Below, in pieces: positions 1 to 10,034 of a stretch of DNA of 64,000 nucleotides. Each line of letters starts with the position of its first letter. Position 1 is the stretch's first letter. The notes beneath the pieces were generated by a model that had not been told where the DNA came from, did not search any database, and saw nothing but the letters and a program-made list of their open reading frames with translations. The DNA is taken from positions 1 through 64,000 of the forward strand of contig CALFVT010000007.1 in assembly GCA_937928165.1 (NCBI GenBank). Reading direction: 5' to 3'. Origin of the DNA: an uncultured Caulobacterales bacterium (lineage in GTDB: Bacteria > Pseudomonadota > Alphaproteobacteria > Caulobacterales > Maricaulaceae). The position numbers were made by a program, and so were the translations under genes.

Positions 1-102
1 AAAATAGTTCATTCACTTGTCACGGCTTAAATTAGGTATTGCAACCAAAGCTGAGTCCGTTGTCGATGACTTACCTCTAGCGCCTCTTTAGCATCTGCAT
101 AG

Positions 103-732
103 CTAGCCCCCAATCGCCGCGCAGGCAATGCGTGCCCCCGCGCCGCCAATGGGCTGGGTGACTTGATCATCCTCGGCGGCGTGAATGACGAGGGCAGAAC
201 CGTCATTATCGAGCAGGTTGGGCCGCCCCGGGATGCCGCCGCGAAGGGCAATGCGCGTACTAAAGACTTCGGCGTCGATAAATCCTTCTTCATCCGCATA
301 GATATTGGGTAGGTCCGCATTATCCGGCCCGTTTGGGTTGCGAAGGCCATGTTCCTTACCGCTTGGGTTAATATGGCCGCCGGAGTTTTTAAACGCCGTA
401 TCGCCGCAATCGGCTTTAACGTGGAAATGCATGCCGTGCCAACCAATCGGTATTTCGCTGGCGGTGACGCGGGCGATCACCCCGCCGGGGGCTTCTTTTA
501 AAATAAGCTGCCCAATCACGGTGCGGTCGGCCTGTATGATCGGTAGGGTCAGGCTGATGGCATTTGCACTATCAAAGCTCGGCGCGGCCTGAGGGGCGTC
601 ATTGCTTGCTTGCTGGGCATTCGCTTTCGGCGCAGCGGCGCTGGGTGTGGATGTGGGCGCGCAGGCCGTAAGTGTAGCTACACATAAAGAAGAAAAGAAA
701 AGGGCAGAACGGGAAAGGGGTAATCGGGACAT
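103..732 (-). CDS. sodC: Cu/Zn superoxide dismutase, lipoprotein
   Basis: Periplasmic or envelope-anchored enzyme that dismutates superoxide. The 209-residue protein begins with a lipoprotein signal whose lipobox LTAC gives Cys24, followed by a low-complexity Ala/Pro/Ser linker to about residue 52. The SOD fold follows, with copper ligands H102 and H104 (HFHVKADC), bridging H120 (GGHINP), H128 (KEHG), Asp140 (ADLPN) and H184 (VIHAAEDD). Cys109 and Cys203 are placed to form the family's disulfide. One oddity is that the usual zinc His of the HxxD element, three residues before Asp140, is Asp137 here. The gene diverges from gyrA. The call is secure from motifs; metal site details are inference. 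Confidence 0.93.
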   Translation of the reverse strand: MSRLPLSRSALFFSSLCVATLTACAPTSTPSAAAPKANAQQASNDAPQAAPSFDSANAISLTLPIIQADRTVIGQLILKEAPGGVIARVTASEIPIGWHGMHFHVKADCGDTAFKNSGGHINPSGKEHGLRNPNGPDNADLPNIYADEEGFIDAEVFSTRIALRGGIPGRPNLLDNDGSALVIHAAEDDQVTQPIGGAGARIACAAIGG

Positions 733-891
733 GTAATCGACTCCATGGGCGCTTTAAATCTAAGATCGTCATAACATTAACGGCGTAATAATCCTAACGC
801 AAAAGTTTGCGGCGGGCTTATGAAAATGCTAGCTTTGGCTATGTTTCTGCGTCGAATCGGAAACAGGGGACGATAAAAGAGAAAGCCTTAG

Positions 892-3708
892 ATGAGCGAC
901 GATGTTGAAACGCCCGAAGATGAGCAAAATCCAAGCGGGCCGCAAAGCCTGCCGGAAGGGGTCTCGCCGATAAATATCGAAGATGAGATGAAGCGGTCTT
1001 ATCTTGATTACGCCATGAGCGTCATCGTTAGCCGCGCCATCCCCGATGTGCGCGACGGCCTGAAACCGGTTCACCGCCGTATTCTTTACTCCATGCATGA
1101 AAACGGCTTTACCCGCGAAAAGCCTTATAAAAAATCTGCCCGCGTTGTCGGCGATGTGATTGGTAAATATCACCCCCACGGCGATAGTGCGGTTTATGAC
1201 GCGCTTGTGCGTATGGCGCAGGATTTCTCTATGAGCTTGCCACTGCTGGACGGGCAAGGTAATTTTGGCTCTGTGGACGGCGACCCGCCGGCGGCAATGC
1301 GATACACCGAAGTGCGGATGGACCGCCCTGCTGCGAGCCTGTTGGCGGATATCGAAAAAAATACGGTGAATTATCAAGATAATTATGACGCCTCCGAGAG
1401 CGAGCCTGTGGTGCTTCCGGCGCGCTATCCGAATATCCTTGTCAATGGGGCCGGCGGTATTGCGGTCGGTATGGCGACGAATATTCCGCCCCATAATTTG
1501 GGTGAGGTCTGCGATGCAGCCATGGCCTTGCTCCATGACGGTAATCTAAGTGATGAAGACATTTTACAGCTCGTGCCGGGGCCGGACTTCCCAACAGGTG
1601 CGCAGATCATGGGCTATAGCGGCTCTAAATCCTCTGTGCTGACGGGCAAGGGTTCAATTATTATGCGGGCGCAAACGGCGATAGAGGAAATCCGCAAAGA
1701 CCGTATGGCGATCATCGTCACGGAAATTCCTTATCAGGTCAATAAAGCCTCTATGATTAAGAAGATTGCCGATATGGTGCGTGATAAGCGGATTGAAGGC
1801 ATTTCCGATCTTCGCGATGAGTCTGACCGTAATGGTATGCGCGTGGTGATAGAGCTGAAGCGGGACGCGGTCCCTGATGTGGTGCTTAATCAGCTGTTCC
1901 GTTTCTCGCAGCTCCAGCAAAACTTTAGCTCCAATATGCTCGCGCTCAACGGGGGCAAGCCGGAGCAGATGAATCTGCGCCAAATGATCGAAGCCTTCCT
2001 CGCCTTCCGCGAAGAAGTGATTGCGCGGCGGACGAAATTTGATCTATCCAAAGCCCGTGACCGCGCCCATATTTTGGTCGGCCTTGCGACAGCTGTGGCC
2101 AATATTGACGAGATTATCAAAATTATCCGTACCTCAGCCAATCCCAAAGAAGCGCGGGAGCGATTGATTGCGAAAAACTGGCCCGCCCAAGATATGGGGC
2201 CGCTGATTAAGCTTATTGCCGATCCGCGCTCTAAGCTTTTGGACGACGGCACGATACAGCTAACCGAAGAACAGGCGAAAGCTATTCTTGATTTACGCCT
2301 GCTCAAGCTCACAGCGCTCGGCATGGACGAAATCACCGAAGAAGCAGAAAAGCTTGCGGCGAAGATTACAGACCTTCTTGATATCTTATCATCGCGGGAC
2401 CGCGTGCGAACCCTCATCAATGATGAGCTCTCCGAGATTAAAGAAAAATTTGCCGTGCCGCGCCGCTCTATCTTTGTCGAAGGCGGCATGGATTTTGACG
2501 ATGAAGACTTAATTGCCGTCGAAGATATGGTCGTGACGGTGACTGCTAGTGGTTATGTGAAACGTACGGCGCTTGATACTTACCGCGCGCAGCGCCGCGG
2601 CGGTAAGGGCCGCTCTGGCATGTCGATGAAAGATGAGGATTATATCACAAATGTCTTCGTTGCGACAACCCATACGCCGGTGCTGTTCTTCTCTTCAACG
2701 GGGATGTGTTATAAACTAAAGGTCTGGAAACTGCCGCTTGGGGGGCCGAATACGCGCGGTAAAGCGCTGGTGAATCTGCTCCCGCTCCAGCAAGACGAAC
2801 AAGTTAATTCCATCATGGCTATGCCAGAGGATGAAGAGAGCTGGAAAGACCTCGATATCATGTTCGCCGCCCGTTCCGGCGGTGTGCGGCGAAACTCCTT
2901 GGCTGATTTCACGCGGGTGAACCGTAACGGTAAAATCGCCATGAAGCCCGATGAGGGCGACGGCATTGTTGATGTGCGCGTTGTTAGCGAAGACCACGAT
3001 ATATTACTCAGCACTGCGATGGGTAAAACCATTCGCTTCCGCGTCACCGATGTGCGGCGCTTTAACTCGCGGGCGTCAACGGGCGTGCGCGGCATTCGCC
3101 TTGCGGATGGAGATGAGGTTATTTCTATGGCGATCTTGCGCCATGTTGATCTTTCCCAAGATGAGCGTATGGCCTTTATTAAACGCTCCACGGCGGAGCG
3201 CCGCGCGCTCGGTGATGTGGTTGAGACGGAAACCGCCGATGAAGAAACGGATACGCTATTGTCCGATGAGCGTTATGCCTTCTTATCCGCGCGGGAGGAG
3301 TTTGTTCTGACCATTGCCGATGACGGCCTTGGCAAGCGAACCTCGTCTTATCGTTACGCTTGTAAAAACCGCGGCGGCAAGGGCATGGTCGCGCAGATTT
3401 TAGACCGCGGCAAAAAAGCATTACCGGCAATGCTGGTGCGGAGTTTTATTGTCGAAGATGATAATCAAATCATGCTCGTAACAGACGGCGGGCAGCTTAT
3501 ACGAACCCCGGTGCGCAATATATCAATTAGTCAACGCTCCGCCAAAGGGGTTTGGGTGCTGCGGACTCGTGAGAGTGAAAAAGTTGTCTCTGTTGGCCGT
3601 ATTGAAGAGACTGATGCGGAGCCCGCTGAGGGGGAAGGCGCGGCGGATAGTGCGGCTAAGGCCAGTGGAAGTGAAGGCGGCAATAAAGGCGGAAGTGATG
3701 CCTCCTAA
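892..3708 (+). CDS. gyrA: DNA gyrase subunit A
   Basis: The breakage-reunion subunit of the A2B2 gyrase that introduces negative supercoils. At 938 residues it has the alphaproteobacterial length, with an acidic insertion near residues 775-800. The catalytic Tyr is Y138 ([10 protein letters not shown]). The quinolone-resistance region [10 protein letters not shown] carries Ser99 and Asp103, the residues of susceptible enzymes. The GyrA box QRRGGKG starts at residue 567, and a second NRGGKG loop lies in the C-terminal beta-pinwheel. The tail is Gly/Ser/Ala-rich and acidic. The ATG at 892 is preceded by an A/G-rich stretch. The 158-base gap to sodC contains a 14-base palindrome (798-811) and a CtrA-like TTAA-N7-ATAA half-match at 777-791. 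Confidence 0.98.
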   Translation: MSDDVETPEDEQNPSGPQSLPEGVSPINIEDEMKRSYLDYAMSVIVSRAIPDVRDGLKPVHRRILYSMHENGFTREKPYKKSARVVGDVIGKYHPHGDSAVYDALVRMAQDFSMSLPLLDGQGNFGSVDGDPPAAMRYTEVRMDRPAASLLADIEKNTVNYQDNYDASESEPVVLPARYPNILVNGAGGIAVGMATNIPPHNLGEVCDAAMALLHDGNLSDEDILQLVPGPDFPTGAQIMGYSGSKSSVLTGKGSIIMRAQTAIEEIRKDRMAIIVTEIPYQVNKASMIKKIADMVRDKRIEGISDLRDESDRNGMRVVIELKRDAVPDVVLNQLFRFSQLQQNFSSNMLALNGGKPEQMNLRQMIEAFLAFREEVIARRTKFDLSKARDRAHILVGLATAVANIDEIIKIIRTSANPKEARERLIAKNWPAQDMGPLIKLIADPRSKLLDDGTIQLTEEQAKAILDLRLLKLTALGMDEITEEAEKLAAKITDLLDILSSRDRVRTLINDELSEIKEKFAVPRRSIFVEGGMDFDDEDLIAVEDMVVTVTASGYVKRTALDTYRAQRRGGKGRSGMSMKDEDYITNVFVATTHTPVLFFSSTGMCYKLKVWKLPLGGPNTRGKALVNLLPLQQDEQVNSIMAMPEDEESWKDLDIMFAARSGGVRRNSLADFTRVNRNGKIAMKPDEGDGIVDVRVVSEDHDILLSTAMGKTIRFRVTDVRRFNSRASTGVRGIRLADGDEVISMAILRHVDLSQDERMAFIKRSTAERRALGDVVETETADEETDTLLSDERYAFLSAREEFVLTIADDGLGKRTSSYRYACKNRGGKGMVAQILDRGKKALPAMLVRSFIVEDDNQIMLVTDGGQLIRTPVRNISISQRSAKGVWVLRTRESEKVVSVGRIEETDAEPAEGEGAADSAAKASGSEGGNKGGSDAS

Positions 3709-4426
3709 GTCTTTGATTCTATTTCTGCGCTCAATGGGGCGGCGAGGGGTGTTTTTTGGCGGCATCTCCTTGTCCCTATTTGCGGCGCTAAGCTGTAGCG
3801 CCCCTGATGCAAAGCCCCTGAATGAAGCTGTGCAAACGGCGCAGCAGGTTAAGACGGCAGATCGTCAAGTTAATGCACAGCCCCGTGGTTTTACGCCGCC
3901 TTATGTTTTTCCCGAACTTGAGGGTTGGCGCTCTGAGGCTGTGGCTCTGCCTCTAGGTTTTGCGCCGCAAATGAGTGTGAAGGGCTATCAGGATTTACGA
4001 TTTTCGCCGGGCATGTTTACGGGCGGTGCGCCGGATTATTGGAGCTACGGCTTTGTCTGGTGGCTTGATGCGGGGCACGTGTTAAAGGCCGGAGATTTTA
4101 CTTCTGATCTTGAAGATTATTTCACAGGACTCGCGGATATTGTAGATAGGGACGGAGATAAAACGGCCCATCAATCAAAAGTTACCTTAGAGACATCAAT
4201 CCTAAGCACAGCTGATTTGCCTCGTAAAATTGAAATAACAGCCCGTGTTTTTGACGGCTTTGTCGCCAATGACCAAATTACCTTGAATATGAAAGCCGAG
4301 ATTAAACCCTGTTCGTCTTTAGGAAAGAAAGCCGTTATTTTTACGGCTTCCCCGAAAGATATGAACGCGCCTATCTGGCAAGATTTACGGCAGATGCGCG
4401 CCGCCTTTAAATGCAGCGGTGGATAA
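3698..4426 (+). CDS. Conserved lipoprotein of unknown function
   Basis: A 242-residue protein whose start codon lies inside the end of gyrA (11-base overlap). The ATG at 3698 was chosen because AAGGCGG sits 5 bases upstream and it gives a proper signal: Lys/Arg residues, a hydrophobic core, then lipobox ALSC. An ATG at 3734 would also leave a signal but has no ribosome-binding site. The mature part carries an aromatic segment ([14 protein letters not shown]) and an LPLGFAP motif, resembling uncharacterised secreted proteins; no catalytic motif is visible. The overlap suggests co-transcription with gyrA and perhaps coaD. Function unknown. Confidence 0.75.
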   Translation: MPPKSLILFLRSMGRRGVFFGGISLSLFAALSCSAPDAKPLNEAVQTAQQVKTADRQVNAQPRGFTPPYVFPELEGWRSEAVALPLGFAPQMSVKGYQDLRFSPGMFTGGAPDYWSYGFVWWLDAGHVLKAGDFTSDLEDYFTGLADIVDRDGDKTAHQSKVTLETSILSTADLPRKIEITARVFDGFVANDQITLNMKAEIKPCSSLGKKAVIFTASPKDMNAPIWQDLRQMRAAFKCSGG

Positions 4427-4497
4427 GCTAGGTTCAAAGGTTTAACGGCGGCGCATTTAGCCCTAGAAATCCGCAGCCAGCCCGTTATAAGCGCAAT

Positions 4498-4992
4498 ATG
4501 ACCATTAAAAGAACAGCGCTTTATCCTGGCACCTTTGATCCGATGACTTTGGGTCATTTGGATATTATTAAACGGGCAAGTAAGCTTTGCGATAAACTTA
4601 TCATTGGGGTGGCAATTAACCGTTCTAAGAACCCGTTATTTTCCCTCGATGAACGGGTTGAAATGGTTGAGATGGCCGTGGCCCCACTACGGGAAAAAAT
4701 TGAAGTTGTTGTCCGCCCCTTTGAAGGCTTACTGATACATTTTGTTGAATCTGTCGGCGCGAGTGTTATTATACGCGGCCTTCGGGCGGTCTCTGATTTT
4801 GAATATGAGTTTCAAATGGCTGGTATGAATGATCGGCTTAACCCTGAAATAGAAACCGTGTTCCTTATGTCCGATCCGCAGTTTCAAACGATTGCCTCTC
4901 GCCTCGTCAAAGAAATCGCGCGGCTTGGTGGTGATATTGCCCAGTTTGTAACCCCTGAAGTTGAAATAAGATTAAAGGATAAATTTACATAA
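4498..4992 (+). CDS. coaD: Pantetheine-phosphate adenylyltransferase (PPAT)
   Basis: Transfers AMP from ATP to 4'-phosphopantetheine, the penultimate step of coenzyme A synthesis in the cytoplasm. It has 164 residues, the normal size for the family. The nucleotidyltransferase signature YPGTFDPMTLGH at the N terminus includes the TxGH motif. RGLRAVSDFEYE lies in the middle and the SRLVKEIARLGG element near the C terminus, all typical of CoaD. Its stop codon shares one base with the start of the next gene, so the two are translationally coupled. gyrA-coaD-cyclophilin is a common alphaproteobacterial order. Confidence 0.97.
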   Translation: MTIKRTALYPGTFDPMTLGHLDIIKRASKLCDKLIIGVAINRSKNPLFSLDERVEMVEMAVAPLREKIEVVVRPFEGLLIHFVESVGASVIIRGLRAVSDFEYEFQMAGMNDRLNPEIETVFLMSDPQFQTIASRLVKEIARLGGDIAQFVTPEVEIRLKDKFT

Positions 4993-5915
4993 TGTCTATT
5001 TGGCGGCCTCTCTGTTTTACAGCGTCATTTTTGGCGCTTTTAGCTTGTTCATCTCCGGAAACGCCGGTTCCGCAAATTACGGAAACTGTCACTGTTGACG
5101 ACGGTTTCTTTGCACAAGAGCAAGCTTGGCGGACTGTTGATGCTGAGAACCTCATGCTGATTGACACAGATTATGGCCGTATTGGTATTGAGCTTTACCC
5201 AGAACTCGCGCCTATTCATGTGAAGCGCATTAAGACCCTTATTCGTCGTAAATTTTATGACGGGCTTTTATTTCACCGGGTGATTGACGGCTTTATGAAC
5301 CAAACCGGAGATCCTACCGGAACAGGAAGCGGGGATTCCGATTTGCCTGATATTGCGGGGGAGTTTAATTTCCGACGAGCCACAGATAGCATGCCGGTAA
5401 CAATTATTGCGGCGCGGCCCGTTAATCCGCGTGATCCACAAGCCGGTGAAGTCGGCGTTGGATTTTATAAAGGCCTCCCCGTTGCAAGCCAAGCTGCGGC
5501 GCAAGCTGCGGTGAGTGAAGACGGCAAGGTGGAAGCCAATGGACTCCATTGTAAGGGGGTCACTTCTATGGCGCGTACCGCAGACCCAAATAGTGCCAAT
5601 AGCCAGTTTTTCCTCATGCGAGGAACGGCGGCTTGGCTTGATAATCAATATTCGATCTGGGGCAATACGGTCTTTGGCCATGAATTTATTGAAAGCTTTA
5701 AAGTGGGTACCGCAGGGCAAGATAGCGGGTTTGAGCCGGATAAGATGAACCGCGTCACTTTGGCGGCGGATTGGCCCGAAGAAGCTCGCCCCGTTGTAAA
5801 AGTGCTGAAAACGCGCGGCGCAGATTTTAAGCGGTTTTTAGACTCGCAAAAAAATGATGCAGGTGGTTATCCTGATATTTGCGATATTCAAATTCCTGTC
5901 AGAGTAAATAATTAA
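4992..5915 (+). CDS. Peptidyl-prolyl cis-trans isomerase (cyclophilin), lipoprotein
   Basis: A cyclophilin that isomerises Xaa-Pro bonds, predicted to be lipid-anchored in the envelope: lipobox LLAC gives Cys19. The cyclophilin core begins near residue 50 (LIDTDYGRIGIELYP) and carries FHRVIDGFMNQTGDPTGTG, then MARTADPNSANSQFFL. Between GEFNFRR and the KGVTSMAR strand there is an insertion of about 60 residues relative to the cytosolic cyclophilin two genes downstream, and there is a 30-residue C-terminal extension. Cys187 and Cys297 lie in these extra parts and are conserved in the next paralog, so a disulfide is plausible. The start overlaps the coaD stop by one base. Confidence 0.92.
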   Translation: MSIWRPLCFTASFLALLACSSPETPVPQITETVTVDDGFFAQEQAWRTVDAENLMLIDTDYGRIGIELYPELAPIHVKRIKTLIRRKFYDGLLFHRVIDGFMNQTGDPTGTGSGDSDLPDIAGEFNFRRATDSMPVTIIAARPVNPRDPQAGEVGVGFYKGLPVASQAAAQAAVSEDGKVEANGLHCKGVTSMARTADPNSANSQFFLMRGTAAWLDNQYSIWGNTVFGHEFIESFKVGTAGQDSGFEPDKMNRVTLAADWPEEARPVVKVLKTRGADFKRFLDSQKNDAGGYPDICDIQIPVRVNN

Positions 5916-5945
5916 ACTTAGCTTTTTATAATTTAAGGTCTTGGT

Positions 5946-6857
5946 ATGATTAAAAAGTGTTTAGCGTCGGCTATTGGGTGCCTCTATTTTGGTTCAATGG
6001 CGGCTGCGGCGCAAGTTGGCGCTGCGTCTGATTTTGATGCCCCGCCGTCTGCATGGCGTACTGTTGATGCTGAAAACCTCATGCTGATTGACACGGATTA
6101 CGGCCAAATCGGCGTGGAACTATATCCTGAAATAGCTCCGAAACATGTGGAGCAAATCAAGACACTAGTCCGCCGTGGGTTTTATGACGGGATTGTCTTT
6201 CACCGCGTTATAAACGGGTTTATGAACCAAACGGGCGACCCGACTGGAACGGGACGGGGAGATTCTGACTTGCCGGATATTCCAGCAGAATTTACATTCC
6301 GCCGCGATGTGAATAAAATTCCCGTTGACATTATTCAGAAACGCGACGTCAATCCGTCCTTGCCAGAGCTTGGGCTATTGGGCGGCGGATTTTACAAAGC
6401 GCTGCCGGTTGTTACCCATCCTGCGGCGCAAGCATGGGTGACGAAAGATGGCAAAGTTGCTGCCAGTGGTGTTCATTGCCGCGGTGTTACCTCGATGGCC
6501 AGGTCGAGTAATATTAACAGTGGTAATAGCCAGTTCTTCTTAATGCGAACGGCGCGGGGCGCTGATGCACAAAGCTTAAACACCCAATATTCTATTTGGG
6601 GGCGTGCCGTTATGGGGGTTGAGGTCATTGATAGTATTAAAGTCGGCGTTAACGGCGAAAATGAAGGCTTTGTACCCGATAAAATGAAGCGTGTTCGTTT
6701 GGCTGCGGATCTCCCAGATGATGAGCAACCCAAAATTAAAATATTGAAAACTCAAGGGGCAGATTTCAAACGCTTTATAGAGACGCAAAAAAAACAAGAT
6801 GGGACCTATAAAGATATCTGCAATATCGAAATCCCGACACAAATTGAAACTCCATAA
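5946..6857 (+). CDS. Periplasmic peptidyl-prolyl cis-trans isomerase (cyclophilin)
   Basis: A tandem paralog of the preceding gene, 303 residues. Here the N terminus is a cleavable signal (hydrophobic stretch ending SMAAAAQ) rather than a lipobox, so the product should be soluble in the periplasm. The core shows FHRVINGFMNQTGDPTGTG and the NSGNSQFFLMR motif. It shares the long insertion (residues about 115-175) and the C-terminal extension of its neighbour, including Cys178 and Cys292. It lies 30 bases after the preceding gene and 24 bases before the next, so all three cyclophilins are likely one transcript with coaD. Confidence 0.92.
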   Translation: MIKKCLASAIGCLYFGSMAAAAQVGAASDFDAPPSAWRTVDAENLMLIDTDYGQIGVELYPEIAPKHVEQIKTLVRRGFYDGIVFHRVINGFMNQTGDPTGTGRGDSDLPDIPAEFTFRRDVNKIPVDIIQKRDVNPSLPELGLLGGGFYKALPVVTHPAAQAWVTKDGKVAASGVHCRGVTSMARSSNINSGNSQFFLMRTARGADAQSLNTQYSIWGRAVMGVEVIDSIKVGVNGENEGFVPDKMKRVRLAADLPDDEQPKIKILKTQGADFKRFIETQKKQDGTYKDICNIEIPTQIETP

Positions 6858-6881
6858 TTAGATATAAAGATAGGACTTACT

Positions 6882-7340
6882 ATGACTGATACACTGACAC
6901 TCACAGTGGATACACAATCCGGCGAAACTGGTGATATTGTTATCAAGATGCGTCCGGATTTGGCGCCGGCCCATTGCGCGCAAATCTCCCGCCTTGTCGG
7001 CGAAGGTTTTTATGATGGGTTGACGTTTCACCGAGTAATTGACGGATTTATGGCTCAAGGCGGCTGCCCGAACGGTAGCGGCATGGGCGGGGCGGATGCG
7101 CAAATTCCAGCAGAATTTTCGCAAGAACCCCATGTGCGCGGCGTATGTTCTATGGCACGGTCACAAAACCCAAATTCTGCGAGCAGCCAATTTTTTATAT
7201 GTCTTGATGACTCGGGCTTTTTGGATGGACAATATTCTGTTTGGGGCGCTGTTGAAAGCGGTATGGAACATGTGGACGCGCTACCGAAAGGTGAGCCGCC
7301 GCGCTATCCGGGCAAGATCGTAAAAGCGGTCATGTCATAG
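6882..7340 (+). CDS. ppiB: Cytosolic peptidyl-prolyl cis-trans isomerase
   Basis: A compact cyclophilin of 152 residues without a signal peptide, so cytoplasmic. The catalytic core is FHRVIDGFMAQGGCPNGSG, followed by MARSQNPNSASSQFFI and the closing QYSVWGAVESGM strand. It lacks the insertion and extension of its two secreted neighbours. AGGAC-type ribosome-binding bases lie just before the ATG at 6882. A strong intrinsic terminator follows the stop codon, closing the coaD-cyclophilin unit. Confidence 0.95.
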   Translation: MTDTLTLTVDTQSGETGDIVIKMRPDLAPAHCAQISRLVGEGFYDGLTFHRVIDGFMAQGGCPNGSGMGGADAQIPAEFSQEPHVRGVCSMARSQNPNSASSQFFICLDDSGFLDGQYSVWGAVESGMEHVDALPKGEPPRYPGKIVKAVMS

Positions 7341-7348
7341 TTTAATTT

Positions 7349-7372
7349 GGGCCTGATTTTCAGGCCCTTTTT
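7349..7372 (+). terminator. Intrinsic terminator after the cyclophilin genes
   Basis: Perfect 8-base stem GGGCCTGA/TCAGGCCC with a TTT loop, followed directly by five T residues. It lies 9 bases beyond the ppiB stop and 20 bases before queA. Confidence 0.9.
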
Positions 7373-7392
7373 AATGCGCCCGTAAGCCCCTC

Positions 7393-8448
7393 ATGGATAT
7401 TTCTCTTTTTGATTTCGACCTGCCCGATAGCGCCATTGCCCTGCGGCCTTGCGCGCCGCGCGATCATGCGAAATTACTACAGGTTAAAGCCGGAAAGCTA
7501 TCAGATCATCAGGTCTTTGATTTATCCAATTTGCTGCGCCGCGGCGACGTGTTAGTTGTTAATGACACAAAGGTTATCCACGCGGCTTTGACGGGTATTC
7601 GCCCCGCGCGGCCCGTGGGCGGCGGCGGTGATGTGACGATTGATGTCAATTTGCTCCACCGAGAGGCGGGAGATATCTGGCAAACCTTTATCCGTCCGGC
7701 CAAAAGATTGCGGGAAGGGGACCGCCTTTATTTCAGTGATGATTTATCCGCGCAGGCGCTATCAAACCCTCATGAAGGACAAGTTAGGTTACAGTTTTCG
7801 CAAAGCGGGCAGGCGTTAAACGACGCCATTGCGGCGACGGGCGCTGCGCCGCTTCCGCCCTATATTGCCCGCAAACGCGCCGCCGATGCCGCAGATAAAT
7901 CGGATTATCAAACGGTTTACGCGGACGAGGCGGGGTCTGTCGCGGCGCCGACGGCGGGGCTACATTTCACGCCGGAGCTTATTACGGCCCTCGAGGCCAA
8001 AGGCATTGGTTTTGAAAAGCTGACCTTACATGTGGGGGCGGGAACATTCCTGCCGGTGAAAACAGAGAATACTGACGATCATATCATGCATAGTGAATGG
8101 CGGGTGATAAGTGATGATCTGGCCGCGCGTATTAACACCGCCAAAGCCGAGGGCCGCCGTATTATCGCTGTCGGGACAACGGCGCTTCGGGCGCTTGAAA
8201 GCGCGGCGAAGACCGGACGGCTAACCGCGCAAAACGGTGAGACCGATATTTTCATCAAGCCCGGCTATGAATTTCAAATTATCGACGGGCTTATGACCAA
8301 TTTCCATTTGCCGAAATCAACACTATTTATGCTTGTTTGTGCATTAGCCGGCCATAAAGAGATGTGCGCCGCCTATAATTATGCGGTCAAATCTGGCTAT
8401 CGTTTTTATTCCTACGGTGATAGCAGCTTGCTTTGGAAGGCAGAGTGA
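7393..8448 (+). CDS. queA: S-adenosylmethionine:tRNA ribosyltransferase-isomerase
   Basis: Transfers and isomerises the ribosyl part of SAM onto preQ1 in tRNA to form epoxyqueuosine. It is 351 residues, full length for the family. Visible family features are the N-terminal [12 protein letters not shown] and DHAKLL elements, [34 protein letters not shown], and the C-terminal [13 protein letters not shown] and YSYGDSSLL. The tgt gene starts one base after its stop, and the two enzymes act consecutively around tRNA in the queuosine pathway. Confidence 0.97.
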   Translation: MDISLFDFDLPDSAIALRPCAPRDHAKLLQVKAGKLSDHQVFDLSNLLRRGDVLVVNDTKVIHAALTGIRPARPVGGGGDVTIDVNLLHREAGDIWQTFIRPAKRLREGDRLYFSDDLSAQALSNPHEGQVRLQFSQSGQALNDAIAATGAAPLPPYIARKRAADAADKSDYQTVYADEAGSVAAPTAGLHFTPELITALEAKGIGFEKLTLHVGAGTFLPVKTENTDDHIMHSEWRVISDDLAARINTAKAEGRRIIAVGTTALRALESAAKTGRLTAQNGETDIFIKPGYEFQIIDGLMTNFHLPKSTLFMLVCALAGHKEMCAAYNYAVKSGYRFYSYGDSSLLWKAE

Positions 8449-8449
8449 A

Positions 8450-9583
8450 ATGGCAAAATTTCCTTTTGATATTGCGGCGACCGACGGCCTTGCGCGGACG
8501 GGCGTTTTAAAAACGCTGCGCGGGGATATTCGCACGCCCGCCTTTATGCCTGTCGGCACAGCCGGAACGGTGAAGGCTGTTTATATGGATCAAGTGCGGC
8601 AAGCCGGGGCCGATATTATTTTGGGAAATACCTATCACCTTATGCTGCGCCCAGGGCCGGAGCGGATGAAGCGTCTTGGCGGGCTGCATAAATTTGGCGG
8701 TTGGAGCGGGCCGATATTAACGGATTCCGGTGGATTTCAAGTCTGGTCCCTCTCAAAGCTGCGTAAAATGACCGAAGAGGGGGTGACGTTTCAGTCCCAT
8801 TTGGACGGCTCGAAACATATGCTTTCCCCTGAGCGCTCCATTGAAATTCAAGCGGATTGTATTGGCGCGGATATTTCTATGCAGCTGGATGAATGTACGA
8901 ATTTTCCCTCAACATTTGAAGAGGCGAAAGCCTCTATGGAGTTATCTTTGCGTTGGGGGCAAAGATCACTCGGCGCCTTTGGAGAGCGGGCGGATCAAAC
9001 TCTTTTTGCCATTGTACAAGGCTCGACATTTCCAGAGCTTCGCCGCCAAAGCGCCGAGGCGAGTGTGGCTGAAATGACGGCGGGCGGTTACGGCGGCTTT
9101 GCTATCGGCGGCTTGGCCGTGGGGGAAGGCCATGAGATGATGTGCGAGGTTTTAGATTATACCTTGCCGCACCTCCCCAAAGACCGCCCGCGTTACCTTA
9201 TGGGGGTTGGTAAACCCATTGACCTCGTTGAAAGTGTGGCACGCGGGGTGGATATGTTTGATTGCGTGATTCCGACCCGCTCGGGCCGCCACGGACAGGT
9301 TTGGACGGATAAAGGCCCTTATAACATTAAAAAGGCGATTTATGCGGAGGATGAAACCCCGCTTGATTCGTCGATTGATTGCCCCGCGAGCCAGAACTAT
9401 TCTAAAGCCTATGTGCATCATCTTGTGCGATGTAACGAATTTCTCGCCTCAATGATATTAAGCTGGCATAATACGGCCTATTATCAAAACCTCATGCAGC
9501 GCATGCGCGCGGCTATTGCGGGAGGGCAGTTTAATGAATTTGCCGGAGGCTTTCGTAAAGATTGGTATGGCGGCACAAAATAA
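8450..9583 (+). CDS. tgt: tRNA-guanine transglycosylase
   Basis: Exchanges the wobble guanine of GUN tRNAs for preQ1. The ATG at 8450 was chosen over an earlier in-frame ATG at 8381 because that one lies inside queA; 377 residues is the usual length. The nucleophile regions DSGGFQ and [12 protein letters not shown] are intact, as is GGLAVGEG. One oddity is the zinc site: the family's CxCxxC ligands appear as Ile309, Cys311 and Ser314 (IDCPAS), while the distal His340 (WHN) is present. Two of the three Cys ligands are therefore missing. Enzyme identity is clear; whether zinc binds is not. Confidence 0.95.
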   Translation: MAKFPFDIAATDGLARTGVLKTLRGDIRTPAFMPVGTAGTVKAVYMDQVRQAGADIILGNTYHLMLRPGPERMKRLGGLHKFGGWSGPILTDSGGFQVWSLSKLRKMTEEGVTFQSHLDGSKHMLSPERSIEIQADCIGADISMQLDECTNFPSTFEEAKASMELSLRWGQRSLGAFGERADQTLFAIVQGSTFPELRRQSAEASVAEMTAGGYGGFAIGGLAVGEGHEMMCEVLDYTLPHLPKDRPRYLMGVGKPIDLVESVARGVDMFDCVIPTRSGRHGQVWTDKGPYNIKKAIYAEDETPLDSSIDCPASQNYSKAYVHHLVRCNEFLASMILSWHNTAYYQNLMQRMRAAIAGGQFNEFAGGFRKDWYGGTK

Positions 9584-9665
9584 AAGCGGTAATTGCGCTA
9601 TGTGATGGTAGAATCACGGTAAAAGACCTCGGATAAATTTTTCTGCGAGGGCTGCACTTTTGCGC

Positions 9666-9694
9666 TTGACGCCGCGTAATGGGCGCACTAATTA
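9666..9694 (+). promoter_or_regulatory. Likely sigma70 promoter of tRNA-Lys
   Basis: TTGACG at 9666-9671 and TAATTA at 9689-9694 are separated by 17 bases and lie 16 bases before the tRNA. The match to the housekeeping consensus is good at -35 and moderate at -10. Confidence 0.5.
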
Positions 9695-9710
9695 CGGCGC
9701 TCCTTAAGGG

Positions 9711-9786
9711 GAGCCCGTAGCTCAGTTGGTAGAGCGCCTCACTTTTAATGAGGATGTCCACGGTTCAAGTCCGTGCGGGCTCACCA
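9711..9786 (+). tRNA. tRNA-Lys (anticodon TTT)
   Basis: A complete cloverleaf of 76 bases with encoded CCA. The acceptor stem GAGCCCG pairs with CGGGCTC. The D arm contains AGCTCAGTTGGTAGAGC. The anticodon arm CCTCA/TGAGG encloses a CTTTTAA loop that puts TTT at positions 34-36. The T arm contains GGTTCAAGTCC, and the discriminator is A. Confidence 0.97.
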
Positions 9787-10034
9787 CTTTTCTACAACAT
9801 GATTTATGGTTTGATTTGAATTAATCGTATTTTTCAAAGTGGTACATATGTGCAACGCTTTGGTCCAAATATCTCAAAAATCATAATTAATTGGAAAAAA
9901 TAACCTTTATTTAATGAACTGATTAGTGTAGCAGGAATGCAACGTGTGAGCTCGTAGAGCGTTATACACGCTGTTACATTGGGTATAACGCCTTTAATTG
10001 CTCTTGGTTTAAAACCATTTTGGAGGAAAATAAT

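Noticed and set aside
829-1536. Long open frame antisense to gyrA
   Set aside because: It lies opposite the strongly conserved gyrA catalytic region, has no recognisable domain, and its length follows from gyrA codon usage.
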